A DNA stretch of 64,000 nt from Collinsella aerofaciens (GTDB lineage: Bacteria > Actinomycetota > Coriobacteriia > Coriobacteriales > Coriobacteriaceae). Positions 1 to 8,778 of this stretch are shown in pieces. The DNA lies in NCBI RefSeq assembly GCF_028209625.1, contig NZ_JAQLDU010000005.1:67979-131978 (forward strand). The letters run 5' to 3'. Each line of letters starts with the position of its first letter. Within the stretch, counting starts at the first letter, position 1. The position numbers and the translations under genes are program-made. Below the pieces are notes generated by a model, which made no database searches, was not told the DNA's origin, and was given only the letters and a program-made list of their open reading frames with translations.

Positions 1-614
1 CCATCACCGAGGACATTGAGGTCATCCGTCATTACGTCGATATCGCCGACGGCATCGCCATTCCCGGCGGCCCCGATGTCAATCCCAAATGTTGGGGCGA
101 TGATCGACCCTACGACCCCACCCTCTGTTGCGAGATCCGCGATAGCTTTGAGTTTAAGCTGGTCGGCGAGGTGCTCCGCGCCAAAAAGCCGCTCTTTACC
201 ACCTGCCGCGGCACGCAGTTGCTCAATGTCGCCACTGGCGGCACCCTGTGCATGGACGTGCCGAGCCTGGGCGCTCGCGAGGGCCGCACGCAGTGGCGCC
301 ATACCCACGTGCTCAACGACCCCGTGCATCCCGTCGAGGTCGTGCCGGGCTCCCTGCTGGAGCGCGCGCTTGGCGGGCACAGGCTGATCCAGACCAACTC
401 GGCACATCACTGTTGCGTCGACCGTCTGGGTAAGAGCACGCGCTTGGTCGCCAAGGCAACTGACGGCGTTCCCGAGTGCATCGAGGTCGAAGGCCAGCCA
501 TTCTGCTTGGGCGTGCAATGGCATCCCGAGTACACGTGGAAGACGCTCGAGACCGACTTTAACCTGTGGAAGTCGTTTGTCGAGGCGGCGGCAAAGGTTA
601 AGCAGGCCCGCTAG
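1..614 (+). CDS. Gamma-glutamyl-GABA hydrolase family protein (class I glutamine amidotransferase-like), 5' end missing
   Basis: The reading frame is open from base 3 and runs off the left edge, so the start is not in the window. Visible are the motif IPGGPDVNP, the nucleophile elbow TTCRGTQ with its cysteine, the segment TNSAHH, and the catalytic His-Glu in GVQWHPE. This set is typical of peptidase C26 / PuuD-like enzymes, which hydrolyse gamma-glutamyl amides in the cytoplasm. Known family members act in putrescine or polyamine breakdown, and agmatine genes lie further along the window, but the substrate here is inferred only. The gene ends convergently with the ABC genes and is followed by a strong hairpin. 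Confidence 0.85.
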   Translation, partial: ITEDIEVIRHYVDIADGIAIPGGPDVNPKCWGDDRPYDPTLCCEIRDSFEFKLVGEVLRAKKPLFTTCRGTQLLNVATGGTLCMDVPSLGAREGRTQWRHTHVLNDPVHPVEVVPGSLLERALGGHRLIQTNSAHHCCVDRLGKSTRLVAKATDGVPECIEVEGQPFCLGVQWHPEYTWKTLETDFNLWKSFVEAAAKVKQAR

Positions 615-648
615 TTTACGAACCACACAGGCTAAAGCCTCACATACT

Positions 649-690
649 AGGGGGGCGGACACCAACTACGGTGCCCGCCCCCCTGTATTT
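649..690 (+). terminator. Bidirectional terminator-type hairpin
   Basis: A G-rich arm starting at 650 (AGGGGGGCGG) pairs with CCGCCCCCCT ending at 683, with inner ACC/GGT pairs, and is followed by a short T-rich stretch. It lies between convergent genes, so it can serve both. Confidence 0.6.
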
Positions 691-723
691 GATATGCTCG
701 GTATGTTCATCCCTCACAAACAA

Positions 724-1542
724 TCAAAGAAATCTCGACCGCAATCGGTCGACGGTAAAGCAGATGGCAAAAACGCTTGCTACGTTTATGAGGCAGTCAA
801 TTAAAATCGAGGTGCATTGACCATCCCCCAACGGGGTCACGCCGCAAATCCACATGAGCATCGAGGACGGAAACGGAAGCATGGAATTGGCTCCGACCTG
901 TATGTAGAGCGTTACGACATTGACAAGCAACAGCATGCCAATAGGACCGAAGCCGGACCCAAAATAGGAAACAACGATCACGCAAGAGACCACATATGCA
1001 AGGCAGACGGCACTCGCCAGAAGAAGTCGATAGCAAAACATATTCAGGTTGAAACACTGTTGAGCATCCAAAACGATTACACAGTTAAGACAGTACAAAA
1101 CGACACTTGACAGGATAAACGCGCCCAATAGGGCGAAAGAAGACAGCACCGTTCGCGCAACGATAGCGCACGCCCGCTTCCCTCCCCGAGCCTCCGACAG
1201 CCCCCACGGTTCCTCGACAAAGCCCGAACTGACAAAGCGCGGCACAATACAAGCCGCGATGAACGGAAAGAACAATGCATGAGCCAACGGGGCTACGTTG
1301 AACAGCAGACCGCGAAAAACCTCTGCATTACCAAATAGAAGGACATCCTCCGCCGATAGCAGAAGCGTCGGGTCTGGGAAAAAGCCCAAGAAACTGTTCT
1401 CACGGAGACTACAGAACCACATCGGGAAAGAATTAAGCTGCAATACCACCATGCACGCATAAATTACCGGGATTAAGGCGTACGTCCATTTACTCACGTG
1501 CTTCAATTCTGAATGGAGGAATCTTTTAATCTGACGAGCCAT
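724..1542 (-). CDS. ABC transporter permease subunit
   Basis: A protein of 272 residues with about six hydrophobic segments and no enzymatic motifs, placed third after an ATPase and another permease of similar size. An ATPase followed by two permeases of 250-280 residues is the layout of LanFEG lantibiotic-immunity and BcrAB-type exporters, so a role in self-protection or peptide/antibiotic export is likely but inferred. I chose the ATG at 1542 (MARQIKRF), preceded by GGGGGTG at a usable distance, over an upstream GTG at 1560. It overlaps the previous gene by 17 bp, which suggests translational coupling. Confidence 0.75.
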   Translation of the reverse strand: MARQIKRFLHSELKHVSKWTYALIPVIYACMVVLQLNSFPMWFCSLRENSFLGFFPDPTLLLSAEDVLLFGNAEVFRGLLFNVAPLAHALFFPFIAACIVPRFVSSGFVEEPWGLSEARGGKRACAIVARTVLSSFALLGAFILSSVVLYCLNCVIVLDAQQCFNLNMFCYRLLLASAVCLAYVVSCVIVVSYFGSGFGPIGMLLLVNVVTLYIQVGANSMLPFPSSMLMWICGVTPLGDGQCTSILIDCLINVASVFAICFTVDRLRSRFL

Positions 1543-2350
1543 TGAGCACACCCCCAGCACGAAAGCTCACGAGCGCGTAAATCAATACCGATAAACAGCT
1601 GGCTGCCACGCCATAGCCCAGAAGCGCCAGTTGCCCCATATCGCTATACCCAAGGGCACATCCGACTCCAAGGTACGGCCCAGGAAGGAAGAAGATCCAT
1701 CGCAAGGATGGTATAGGTGCCTGAAGGAAGGCTCCGTAGAGCGTCAAGCTCATGACAAATCCGATTATTATTGCAGCCCCGCTCAATACAGCGCTGCCTG
1801 TAATCCGATAGATGGTCACCGTCTCCAGCGCAATCGATATCACCAATACGGTGTTGACTATCATTGCAGGCAAAAATGCAGCCAGCATGCCATGCGCGTA
1901 GCTATGCCCTCCACGTATTATGGCTATTGCAAACAGAAGAAAGCAAAGCGCACTATATGCTGCGCCAATTATTAAAGCAGACGAAAGCGCATGTGCTAGA
2001 ACCCCATAAAAGCGGGTAAGACCTCTTGCTGAAGAAATTCGGCATCCCTCTTCATAGCCGCGCTCCTGTAAAAGCGCCAAACAAACGATGAGCGGAACGA
2101 ACAGGGATGTACCGGCAAAAGCGCTGCGCGCAAGGGACTCATCAGGCGCAGAAGGATCGATTGCATTCCAGATGAAACCAATATCCTCCCCACAAACGCC
2201 ATAGCCAGAGGCTAGCAACGTTGTTCCGTTTTTTAGAAAGACACCGAAGAGAAGGCCGAACGCCAGCATAAGCGCAAGACCAAACTTCGCCGGAAACATC
2301 CTGTGCAAACGCATCATATCTGCCTTTATGGGATGGATCGCCCGCTTCAT
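1526..2350 (-). CDS. ABC transporter permease subunit
   Basis: A 274-residue integral membrane protein with about six predicted transmembrane stretches, including a first one near residues 24-41 and a long one around 120-145. It starts inside the end of the ATPase gene (4-bp overlap) and overlaps the second permease, so the three genes form one operon read leftward. No sequence motif fixes the substrate. The size and order match the E and G subunits of lantibiotic-immunity transporters; that assignment is inference from layout, not from a signature. Confidence 0.75.
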   Translation of the reverse strand: MKRAIHPIKADMMRLHRMFPAKFGLALMLAFGLLFGVFLKNGTTLLASGYGVCGEDIGFIWNAIDPSAPDESLARSAFAGTSLFVPLIVCLALLQERGYEEGCRISSARGLTRFYGVLAHALSSALIIGAAYSALCFLLFAIAIIRGGHSYAHGMLAAFLPAMIVNTVLVISIALETVTIYRITGSAVLSGAAIIIGFVMSLTLYGAFLQAPIPSLRWIFFLPGPYLGVGCALGYSDMGQLALLGYGVAASCLSVLIYALVSFRAGGVLNGSSD

Positions 2351-3072
2351 AGCGAGACCGCCTTCATCAAGCGCCTGTAATACTCTTTTAGGGATGGCGC
2401 CTCATCCCTTATGACGTCCATCGATTCCTTTTTCAGCAGTTCGCCGTCATGAAGAAACAGGCAGCATGTTGCAACCGATGCCAGCTCATCCAAATCATGG
2501 CTAGAGATGAGCATGGTCTTATCCTGTTCTCGATTCAATCGGCCGATAAGGGCCCATATACTCTCGATGCCCAGCGGGTCCAACCCATTTGCCGGCTCAT
2601 CGAAAATTAGTACGTCGGTGTCGCCCAACAAAGCCGTAGCTATATCCAGTCGCCGTTTCATTCCCAGAGAAAAACTGCTCACACTCTTTTTCTCATCGAC
2701 GTCCAGCCCGACTAGGCCCAAGACGCGAGGAACCTCACGTTTCTCATCGAGCCCCCATTCCGCACATCGGATCCGAAGATTCTCAGCCGCACTGAGGGAT
2801 TGGTATGCACCGCTGGAATCTGGCACGTAGCCGACACGCGCCCGCATCAAGCTCAGGTCTTTTTTCGACTTGCCTCCAAAGAGCTCCACGCTCCCCGACG
2901 ATGGCTCGCAGAGGCCCAATACGATTTTAATGAGCGTGCTTTTGCCTGCCCCGTTTGCACCAACAAGGGCGCAAAGCTCAGACTGATCCACCTCGAAGGA
3001 AACGTCATGCAACACACGCCGTTTTCCATAGCGCTTCGACACCTTCGATAGCTTTATCGCTGATGCGCTCAT
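2347..3072 (-). CDS. ABC transporter ATP-binding protein (BcrA/LanF-like)
   Basis: The 241-residue ATPase has a Walker A motif (GANGAGKST, about residue 38), a signature motif in the variant form FSLGMKRRL, a Walker B with DEPANGLD, and a switch histidine in ISSHDLDEL. The SLGMKRR signature and EPANGLDP are typical of the BcrA/drug-resistance group. It energises the two permeases downstream. A good Shine-Dalgarno (GGAGG) precedes the ATG. An XRE regulator and DUF2975 gene lie directly upstream in the same direction, separated by a terminator, so the exporter is probably transcribed from its own promoter in the 100 bp before the ATG. Confidence 0.9.
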   Translation of the reverse strand: MSASAIKLSKVSKRYGKRRVLHDVSFEVDQSELCALVGANGAGKSTLIKIVLGLCEPSSGSVELFGGKSKKDLSLMRARVGYVPDSSGAYQSLSAAENLRIRCAEWGLDEKREVPRVLGLVGLDVDEKKSVSSFSLGMKRRLDIATALLGDTDVLIFDEPANGLDPLGIESIWALIGRLNREQDKTMLISSHDLDELASVATCCLFLHDGELLKKESMDVIRDEAPSLKEYYRRLMKAVSL

Positions 3073-3151
3073 ATCGTTCCTCCTTTCTTTTATCGTGGTT
3101 ACTTGTAGTTATTGTTTTTCGATAACTCGTATTTGTCAAGATAATCTAGAA

Positions 3152-3180
3152 GAAAGAACCCGTGTTAGACACGGGTCCCT
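3152..3180 (-). terminator. Rho-independent terminator after the XRE gene
   Basis: An 8-bp perfect stem ACCCGTGT / ACACGGGT with a 3-base loop at 3158-3176. Read on the minus strand it is followed by TTCTTTCTTC, a T-rich tail. Confidence 0.7.
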
Positions 3181-3216
3181 TCACGCTGATATTTCGTTTT
3201 AGTTGTTCGCCTTAAG

Positions 3217-3546
3217 CTACTCGTCGCTCAAATCGACAGCAAAGACTGATGTCGGAAGCGACGCCTCATTGCCTCCGCCGTCCCGCATCTGCCTCACAAC
3301 GTTTTTTGCACGCTCAACAATAAGCTCCTCAAGCTCTTTCTCGCTCACGCGCTGAATAATATCTCCCGGTTGACAATCAAGCTCATCACAGATTTCGAGA
3401 AGCGTCTTAAGGCGAATAGCTTTTATTTTTCCGTTTCTTAGCTTAGAAATATTAGCCGGAGTATGCCCCGTGGCACGAATCAGATCAGCACTGGTCTTTC
3501 CGGTCTTAAGCAGCTGCGTCTCAAGCTCGATGATGAGATAGCTCAT
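3217..3546 (-). CDS. XRE-family transcriptional regulator, partner of DUF2975 protein
   Basis: A 109-residue protein with a Cro/CI-type helix-turn-helix over about residues 16-66 (motifs SADLIRATGHTPANISKLRNG and ALLEICDELDCQPGDII-like ending). The short HTH followed by a small tail is the usual partner of DUF2975 membrane proteins; the two genes are 8 bp apart. Its own ribosome site is AGGAGGAAGC. A 32-bp palindrome upstream of the operon is the obvious candidate operator, implying autoregulation. The C-terminal 35 residues are acidic and have no recognisable fold. Confidence 0.85.
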   Translation of the reverse strand: MSYLIIELETQLLKTGKTSADLIRATGHTPANISKLRNGKIKAIRLKTLLEICDELDCQPGDIIQRVSEKELEELIVERAKNVVRQMRDGGGNEASLPTSVFAVDLSDE

Positions 3547-3554
3547 GCTTCCTC

Positions 3555-4115
3555 CTACACAAGCTCGTCAGACTGCTCTTGGAGCAGCGAGGCATAACTC
3601 CAGATCACCGAGATACACAGACAGACAACTGCGCCGATAAACGACCCCGCATCAAAGGTAGCGCCTTGGCAAATCTCAATAACGAAGGAATGAGGCACGA
3701 TGTAAAGCTCCAGTCCGCCAATGGTGAGACTAACCGATCCATAGGCACCAACAAGCGAAACCGCGGCGTTAACAGCAAAGGCAAGCGCGAGAACACGGAT
3801 AAGCCGCACATGCGTCTTGGTAAAGGGCGAGACGCCCCGAGAGATATTACGGCTGATCCCGCACAAAACGACAAGCGAAATACCCACGACGAGCGCCAGG
3901 CACAGTCCGCTTGGGATAACGATGCACCCGCCATCGAGAAGCGTCACGACACCGAAAGAATCGACAGAAGCAACGTTTGCAACCGCATACCAGATCACGT
4001 AAACAACCAACGCGGCAAAAGCGACGAGCATCCCTGCAAAAACGGCTGCCATGCAAAAACCAAGCTTCCTGATATTTTCGCCCGCCTTGGCCATACGCTG
4101 AACGCTGTTGGACAT
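3555..4115 (-). CDS. DUF2975 membrane protein
   Basis: A 186-residue protein with four hydrophobic segments, arranged like DUF2975 proteins, which are regularly encoded next to a small XRE regulator. An upstream ATG at 4214 would add 33 residues, but the internal ATG at 4115 (MSNSVQRMAKAG) has the purine-rich GAGGGTGAG just before it and lies downstream of the palindromic promoter region, so I prefer it. The biochemical role of the family is unknown; with the XRE partner it probably forms a membrane-linked sensing pair. Confidence 0.75.
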   Translation of the reverse strand: MSNSVQRMAKAGENIRKLGFCMAAVFAGMLVAFAALVVYVIWYAVANVASVDSFGVVTLLDGGCIVIPSGLCLALVVGISLVVLCGISRNISRGVSPFTKTHVRLIRVLALAFAVNAAVSLVGAYGSVSLTIGGLELYIVPHSFVIEICQGATFDAGSFIGAVVCLCISVIWSYASLLQEQSDELV

Positions 4116-4136
4116 ACACTCACCCTCATCGAATCT

Positions 4137-4168
4137 ATCGTTATTCGAATAGTTTATCGAACAACGAT
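4137..4168. promoter_or_regulatory. Palindromic operator candidate of the DUF2975-XRE operon
   Basis: A 32-bp near-perfect palindrome: ATCGTT at one end and AACGAT at the other, with inner TTCGA / TCGAA arms around a 3-base centre. It lies 22 bp upstream of the ATG at 4115, where an XRE autoregulator would bind. Confidence 0.6.
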
Positions 4169-4257
4169 ATGGATTGCATGCGGAAAGCCCCACCAGTGCG
4201 CATAGCCCATTCACTAATCAGAAGGGGTGAGCGTGGATTTTTGGACACGTATCGAAC

Positions 4258-4321
4258 GAGAGTGGATAATCTCCCACTTTGAGGCCGCCACCGGGCCTAA
4301 AACGGGAGATTATCCACTCTC
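4258..4321. repeat. Long inverted repeat (GAGAGTGGATAATCTCCC)
   Basis: Two perfect 18-bp arms (4258-4275 and 4304-4321) with a 28-bp spacer that holds a smaller AGGCC/GGCCT hairpin. It lies 24 bp beyond the stop of the Hpt gene on the minus strand. There is no T-run, so it is better described as an intergenic palindrome than as a classical terminator. Confidence 0.8.
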
Positions 4322-4345
4322 ATAGTCATCAAGGCTCGCAAGCCC

Positions 4346-4702
4346 TTATTCAGCCGCCTCGCGCAGGGCCGACATCGTGGCCGCATATTGCTGCTGCAGC
4401 GCATGCATTCCCGCGCGAGCGCCGTCAACGGCATCGGCGCCGCGCAGTGCCTCGGTCACCACGACCGCTGGCTCGTACAGATTATCGAATCCCAGGTTCT
4501 GGCTCACGCCTTTGAGCGTATGCGCTGCCATAAACGCTGCCCTGGCGTCTCCTGCCGCCATGGCAGCCTCCAGCTTGTCCATGCTCTCGTCATCCAAAAA
4601 CTTGAGGGCAAAGCGGGCAAGCATTTCCTCGCCCATCAGCCGAGCGCACGCATCGTCATAATTAGCGCCGATCTTCTCATACGCCTCACGCATGGAAATC
4701 AT
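4346..4702 (-). CDS. Hpt-domain phosphotransfer protein
   Basis: A 118-residue, all-helical protein whose core is the histidine phosphotransfer motif AHTLKGVSQNLGF (the phosphorylated His is about residue 61). It carries nothing but an Hpt domain, so it should shuttle phosphate between a hybrid kinase and a receiver. The REC domain of the gene 24 bp upstream, with which it is co-directional, is the natural partner. No histidine kinase is encoded nearby. The ATG at 4702 has AAGGAG ten bases upstream; a second in-frame Met three codons later is possible. Confidence 0.9.
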   Translation of the reverse strand: MISMREAYEKIGANYDDACARLMGEEMLARFALKFLDDESMDKLEAAMAAGDARAAFMAAHTLKGVSQNLGFDNLYEPAVVVTEALRGADAVDGARAGMHALQQQYAATMSALREAAE

Positions 4703-4726
4703 GGATTAAAAACTCCTTTGGTCAAA

Positions 4727-6607
4727 CTAAATCGTGGGAAACGCGACGACGTCGGCGGGGCGTGCCAACGTCTCGGCAATTTGGTCTTGCACCTCGAGCA
4801 GGCAATCGAGCAGCAGCGGGTTAAAGGTGCCGCACTTACCGTCCAGGATCATCTGAATTGCCTCCTCGTGCGGGATAGCGTCCTTGTACACGCGCACACT
4901 CGTCAGTGCATCGTACACGTCGGCCACCGAGACCACCTGCGCGGCGATGGGGATATCGTCGCCCTTGAGGCCATCGGGATAACCCTTGCCGTCCCAGCGC
5001 TCGTGATGCCAACGCGCAATCTGGTACGCATATTCCATAAGCGCATTGCCGGCGTGATGGCTACCCAGCTCAAGCAGCATATCGGCGCCGATCGTGGTAT
5101 GCGTCTTCATGATCTCGAACTCCTCGGGCGTAAGGCGTCCGGGCTTGTTGAGAATCGCATCGTCAATCGACATCTTGCCGATATCGTGCAGCGCCGAAGC
5201 CAGGGCGATCGTGGAGCGTTCCTCATTGTCGAGGAAGATCGTGCCGCTACGCTGGACCAGACAGCCAAGCAGCAGCTCGGTCAGCTTCTCGATGTTCGTA
5301 ACGTGCCTGCCGCTCTCGCCGTTGCGAAGCTCCATGACGCCAGCCATGATGTCGATGAGCATGCGACTGTTCTTGACGCGCTCGTTGTACTGCTGGGACA
5401 GCAGGCTCGTCAGGCGGCGCTGTTTGGCGTACAGGCGGATGGTGTTGTTTACGCGGCGGCGCACGATACGGGAGTCAAACGGGCGGTTGATATAGTCTGA
5501 GGCGCCCAGCTCGTACGCGCGCAGAACCATATCATCGGAATCTTCACTCGAAATCATCATGACAGGCAGATTGTCGATGCCCGATCGGCGTGACAGATCG
5601 GCCAGCACCTCAAAGCCGCTTATGCCCGGCATGATAATGTCCAGCAGCACGAGCGACAACTCATCGCCATAGCGGTCGACCATGTCGAGCGCCGCACGAC
5701 CGTTATCGGCCTCGAGGACACAATACTCGTCCTTGAGCATCTCATTGAGAATGACTCGGTTCATCTCGGAGTCATCGACAATAAGCACCAAAGGCTTTTC
5801 GCTTTGGAAGGCCTCGATGGAATCGGCATCGGTCACGACCGTACCGGCTTTTGCCTTAGCGCGGCTCAGTAACTGGACAGCGCGGCCAACGCCCTCATCG
5901 ACCGTCTCGCCATGAATGCGAACGCCACCAACACATGCCGTCAAGCTCACGTACTCATGGCCCGGAATAATCGTGGAACGAACGGCATCGGACACCTGAT
6001 GCAGGCGACGGGTGAAGTCATCGGAGGGAATATTGGACATGACAACCACAAACTTGTCGCAGCCATAGCGCACAAGCTCGTCAGTCGAACGGATTCTGCT
6101 GCGCATGGCTGTCGCCACAGCACCGAGCGCAAGGTCGCCGGCATGACGGCCACACGTATCGTTGAAGACCCTAAAATCATCAAGGTCGATCATCGCAACG
6201 CCGGCATTCATGCGGGCGTTGCGGAGCTTTTCCTCGTAATATCGGCGATTATGCACGCTCGTCAGCACGTCGGTGTAGACAAGGTCCTCTTCTGCAGCCT
6301 CTTGCTCATCGATCGGACGCACCATCAGCAGGACGTGAGGCTCGCCCTCGACCTTCAGAGGGCGCAGATGAGCGCGGTACTCAACGCCATCGTTGAGCAG
6401 TTGCTCCGACACCTCATCGGAATCTGTCAAGGCCTCAAGACTTGACAGACGCAGACAAGGACACCGATCGCCGGCGAGCAGGCAGTTAGGCTCGCTCTTA
6501 ATCTGATCGGCCGACAGCAAACGCACCACGGGGTAGGTCTTCGCGACACGGGCGACCTCGGCGGCAGCCTCCTCGTCGGTTAGATTGACCTCGTGATTAT
6601 TGAGCAT
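4727..6607 (-). CDS. GGDEF (degenerate)-REC-HD-GYP cyclic-di-GMP signalling protein
   Basis: A 626-residue cytoplasmic protein with three domains: a GGDEF-like domain (about 108-260) whose signature reads GCDKF rather than GGDEF, a receiver domain (about 273-390, phospho-acceptor Asp near 323 in LLDIIMPG), and an HD-GYP phosphodiesterase domain (about 405-610) with HDIGK near 474 and the GYP motif in KGYPDGL near 542. HD-GYP enzymes degrade cyclic di-GMP. The GGDEF domain lacks the second Gly and the Glu of the signature, so it is probably not a cyclase and may bind GTP or act as a regulator. The first 100 residues match no domain I recognise. The Hpt gene downstream is the likely phosphodonor. 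Confidence 0.9.
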   Translation of the reverse strand: MLNNHEVNLTDEEAAAEVARVAKTYPVVRLLSADQIKSEPNCLLAGDRCPCLRLSSLEALTDSDEVSEQLLNDGVEYRAHLRPLKVEGEPHVLLMVRPIDEQEAAEEDLVYTDVLTSVHNRRYYEEKLRNARMNAGVAMIDLDDFRVFNDTCGRHAGDLALGAVATAMRSRIRSTDELVRYGCDKFVVVMSNIPSDDFTRRLHQVSDAVRSTIIPGHEYVSLTACVGGVRIHGETVDEGVGRAVQLLSRAKAKAGTVVTDADSIEAFQSEKPLVLIVDDSEMNRVILNEMLKDEYCVLEADNGRAALDMVDRYGDELSLVLLDIIMPGISGFEVLADLSRRSGIDNLPVMMISSEDSDDMVLRAYELGASDYINRPFDSRIVRRRVNNTIRLYAKQRRLTSLLSQQYNERVKNSRMLIDIMAGVMELRNGESGRHVTNIEKLTELLLGCLVQRSGTIFLDNEERSTIALASALHDIGKMSIDDAILNKPGRLTPEEFEIMKTHTTIGADMLLELGSHHAGNALMEYAYQIARWHHERWDGKGYPDGLKGDDIPIAAQVVSVADVYDALTSVRVYKDAIPHEEAIQMILDGKCGTFNPLLLDCLLEVQDQIAETLARPADVVAFPTI

Positions 6608-6818
6608 ATGGGGCCCTTTCGATAGTTTCGCATGGTAGCGGTGGGTTCCAAATGTTACAAGGGTAACACCTTGCCGATGCAGGTAAGCACGTGAATGCTG
6701 TTACATTTTTATGACCTGGCAGACGGCGCGATTGAAGTCGCAGACGTGAGGTTTTGAGCACATTTGTTAACACGGCCGAAACGTTTGCGGGTGAAGCCTG
6801 CTTTGGCCATTGCGGGTG

Positions 6819-7616
6819 TTAGAGCCCCAGGATGCCACGGACAGCCCGGGCAGCCGCTGCCGGGCGATCGCGCAGACCGTTATGCGCGCCCGGGATCGTC
6901 ACGAGAGGGCAATCGAGATATTCGGCAGCCGCTCGCGTGCCAGCCTCGCGGGGCGTGCCAATCGAGAGCTCGCCCAGGAGCACGGCGGCCACCGTTTTTG
7001 ACGCGCGAACGCTATCCCAATCGGGAACGCAGGTCATAGTAATCCCGTATTCATTGGCCATGAAGCAACGACCATTGCGCAGGGCATGTTTGGCTTCCGC
7101 TTCGGTCGTCCCAGGAGCCTCGGGATCCAAGTCGCCGAGGGCTCCCAAGAAAAGCCGGAGCGCCCTTGAAACCTTTCCAGCCGCAATCATATCGAGCAAA
7201 ACCGGGGCTGCGCCCATGCCGACGCCTTCGGCCGACACAGCCGGCTCATGCAGAATCGCACGGGCGACGAGATGGGGTTCAGTGCGAAGAAGCTCCAGCG
7301 CCACCAACGTACCGGCGCTGTGCGCAAGCACATTTGTCGGAGCGCCAACGTGTTCGATCACGGCCTGCAGGTCGGCGGCCTGAGCGGCAAGATCATAGCT
7401 GCCGTCTGCCGCTTCGCTGCTGCCACCACAGCCGCGGCGGTCGTAGGCAATTACGCGGTAGTTGCGGCTGAGCTCACAAGCGATGCCGTCGAAAAATGTG
7501 CCGTCAACACAAGCGCCGTGCACGCACACCAAGGCAGGAGTATCAGGCGACACATCCGGGCCGGCATATTCGCGACAGGCAATCGTGGTGCCCGCATTCT
7601 CGACCGTAAAATCCAT
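6819..7616 (-). CDS. Alpha/beta-fold hydrolase
   Basis: A 265-residue protein with the classical fold markers: the oxyanion region CVHGACVDGTFFDG, AYDRRGCGGS, the nucleophile elbow AHSAG (serine about residue 100), and a late histidine in PGAHNGL. The elbow starts with Ala instead of Gly, which is seen in several carboxylesterase-like subgroups. No signal peptide is visible, so it is cytoplasmic. The substrate cannot be predicted from the sequence. It is divergent from the radical SAM gene, and the 225-bp space between them must hold both promoters. Confidence 0.85.
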   Translation of the reverse strand: MDFTVENAGTTIACREYAGPDVSPDTPALVCVHGACVDGTFFDGIACELSRNYRVIAYDRRGCGGSSEAADGSYDLAAQAADLQAVIEHVGAPTNVLAHSAGTLVALELLRTEPHLVARAILHEPAVSAEGVGMGAAPVLLDMIAAGKVSRALRLFLGALGDLDPEAPGTTEAEAKHALRNGRCFMANEYGITMTCVPDWDSVRASKTVAAVLLGELSIGTPREAGTRAAAEYLDCPLVTIPGAHNGLRDRPAAAARAVRGILGL

Positions 7617-7841
7617 GTTGTGCCCCCATCATCAATGCCCATCCAATTGCACGTCAGTACGGCTGAATGGTCCCGCATTGCCTTACGACTTGTTAACAGA
7701 TTAACTGTACCCGACCCGAGGCTTTTCATGGCACGGCATCATGAGCGACGTGAAAAAACGAAACTTGTAAAGCAAGAGCCCACACCTCGCTTTGGAGCCG
7801 ATGCTATGCTTAGGCGCAATAGTCTTGAGGAGCATATGCCT

Positions 7842-8618
7842 ATGTCTACATTTTTGAATGCCAGCCCCATCTTTGGACCCGTTCGCAGCCGTCGCCTTGG
7901 TCTCTCGCTCGGCGTCAACATGATGCCGGCCAGCGGCAAAATCTGCACGTTCGACTGCATCTACTGCGAGAACGGCCTCAACGCCGAGCGCCCCTGCCAC
8001 GAGCCGTACAACACAGCTGCCGTGGTACTCGACGCGCTCGAGGCAAAGCTGCGCGAGATGGCAGCCGAGGGCGAGCTCCCCGATGTGATCACGTTTGCCG
8101 GCAACGGCGAGCCCACCGCCGCGCCGGAGTTTCCGCAGGCCATCGCCGGTGCCGTCGCACTGCGCGACGAGCTTGCCCCAAACTCCAAGATCGCCGTGCT
8201 CTCCAACGGCACACGCGCCGGCCGCCCCGAGGTGCACGACGCGCTCATGATGGTCGACGACAACATTCTTAAGCTCGATACCGTCGACCCGGCGTTTATC
8301 CAGCTGCTCGACCAGCCTGTTGGCCCCTACAACGTCGAACACCAGATCGAGACGTTCGCAAGCTTTGACGGTCACGTTATTATCCAGACGATCTTTTTGA
8401 CCGGCGAGTATCAGGGCAAGCTCATCGACAATACCGGCGAGGAGTATGTTGCCCCCTGGCTCGCGGCGCTTGAGCGCATTCGTCCGCAGGAGGCGACCAT
8501 CTACACGGTCGCGCGCGAGACACCAGTCGCCGGCCTTGCCAAAGCAGCGCCCGAGGTGCTCGACGCCATCGCCGCGCGCGTGCGCGCCCTCGGTATTCCC
8601 TGCCAGGTGAGCTACTAG
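7842..8618 (+). CDS. Radical SAM protein
   Basis: A 258-residue protein with the cluster-binding motif CTFDCIYC (CxxxCxxC, about residues 35-42) followed by GNGEPT, the SAM-binding strand of small single-domain radical SAM enzymes. It resembles the wyosine/YfkAB-like and anaerobic-metabolism group often annotated only as radical SAM; the reaction is not predictable here. Two in-frame ATGs, 7836 and 7842, follow the strong site GAGGAG; the spacing of 9 bases favours 7842. The frame stays open far upstream to 7248, but that part overlaps the opposite-strand hydrolase and is a shadow. Confidence 0.85.
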   Translation: MSTFLNASPIFGPVRSRRLGLSLGVNMMPASGKICTFDCIYCENGLNAERPCHEPYNTAAVVLDALEAKLREMAAEGELPDVITFAGNGEPTAAPEFPQAIAGAVALRDELAPNSKIAVLSNGTRAGRPEVHDALMMVDDNILKLDTVDPAFIQLLDQPVGPYNVEHQIETFASFDGHVIIQTIFLTGEYQGKLIDNTGEEYVAPWLAALERIRPQEATIYTVARETPVAGLAKAAPEVLDAIAARVRALGIPCQVSY

Positions 8619-8659
8619 CAAAACCACGCAGCAGCTAGTGCCCGCCATCCCGCCCCATC

Positions 8660-8726
8660 AGTTGCGGTGATATAGTTCCTATTTGTGCTGTTAAACCGCT
8701 TAAATCGGAACTATATCACCGCAACT
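8660..8726. repeat. Long inverted repeat (AGTTGCGGTGATATAGTTCC), Family IV copy 1
   Basis: Perfect 20-bp arms at 8660-8679 and 8707-8726 around a 27-bp spacer, followed on the plus strand by TTTTA. It sits 41 bp after the radical SAM stop. A second member with nearly the same arm is at 17197-17267. Confidence 0.85.
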
Positions 8727-8778
8727 TTTATGGCCGCGTGGGTGGGCTATACTAGCTGCGGATGAAAGGAAGTTAGCC

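Noticed and set aside
7248..7841. N-terminal extension of the radical SAM protein to 7248
   Set aside because: The extra 198 codons overlap the opposite-strand hydrolase gene and have no homology-like motifs, while a strong ribosome site is present just before 7842.
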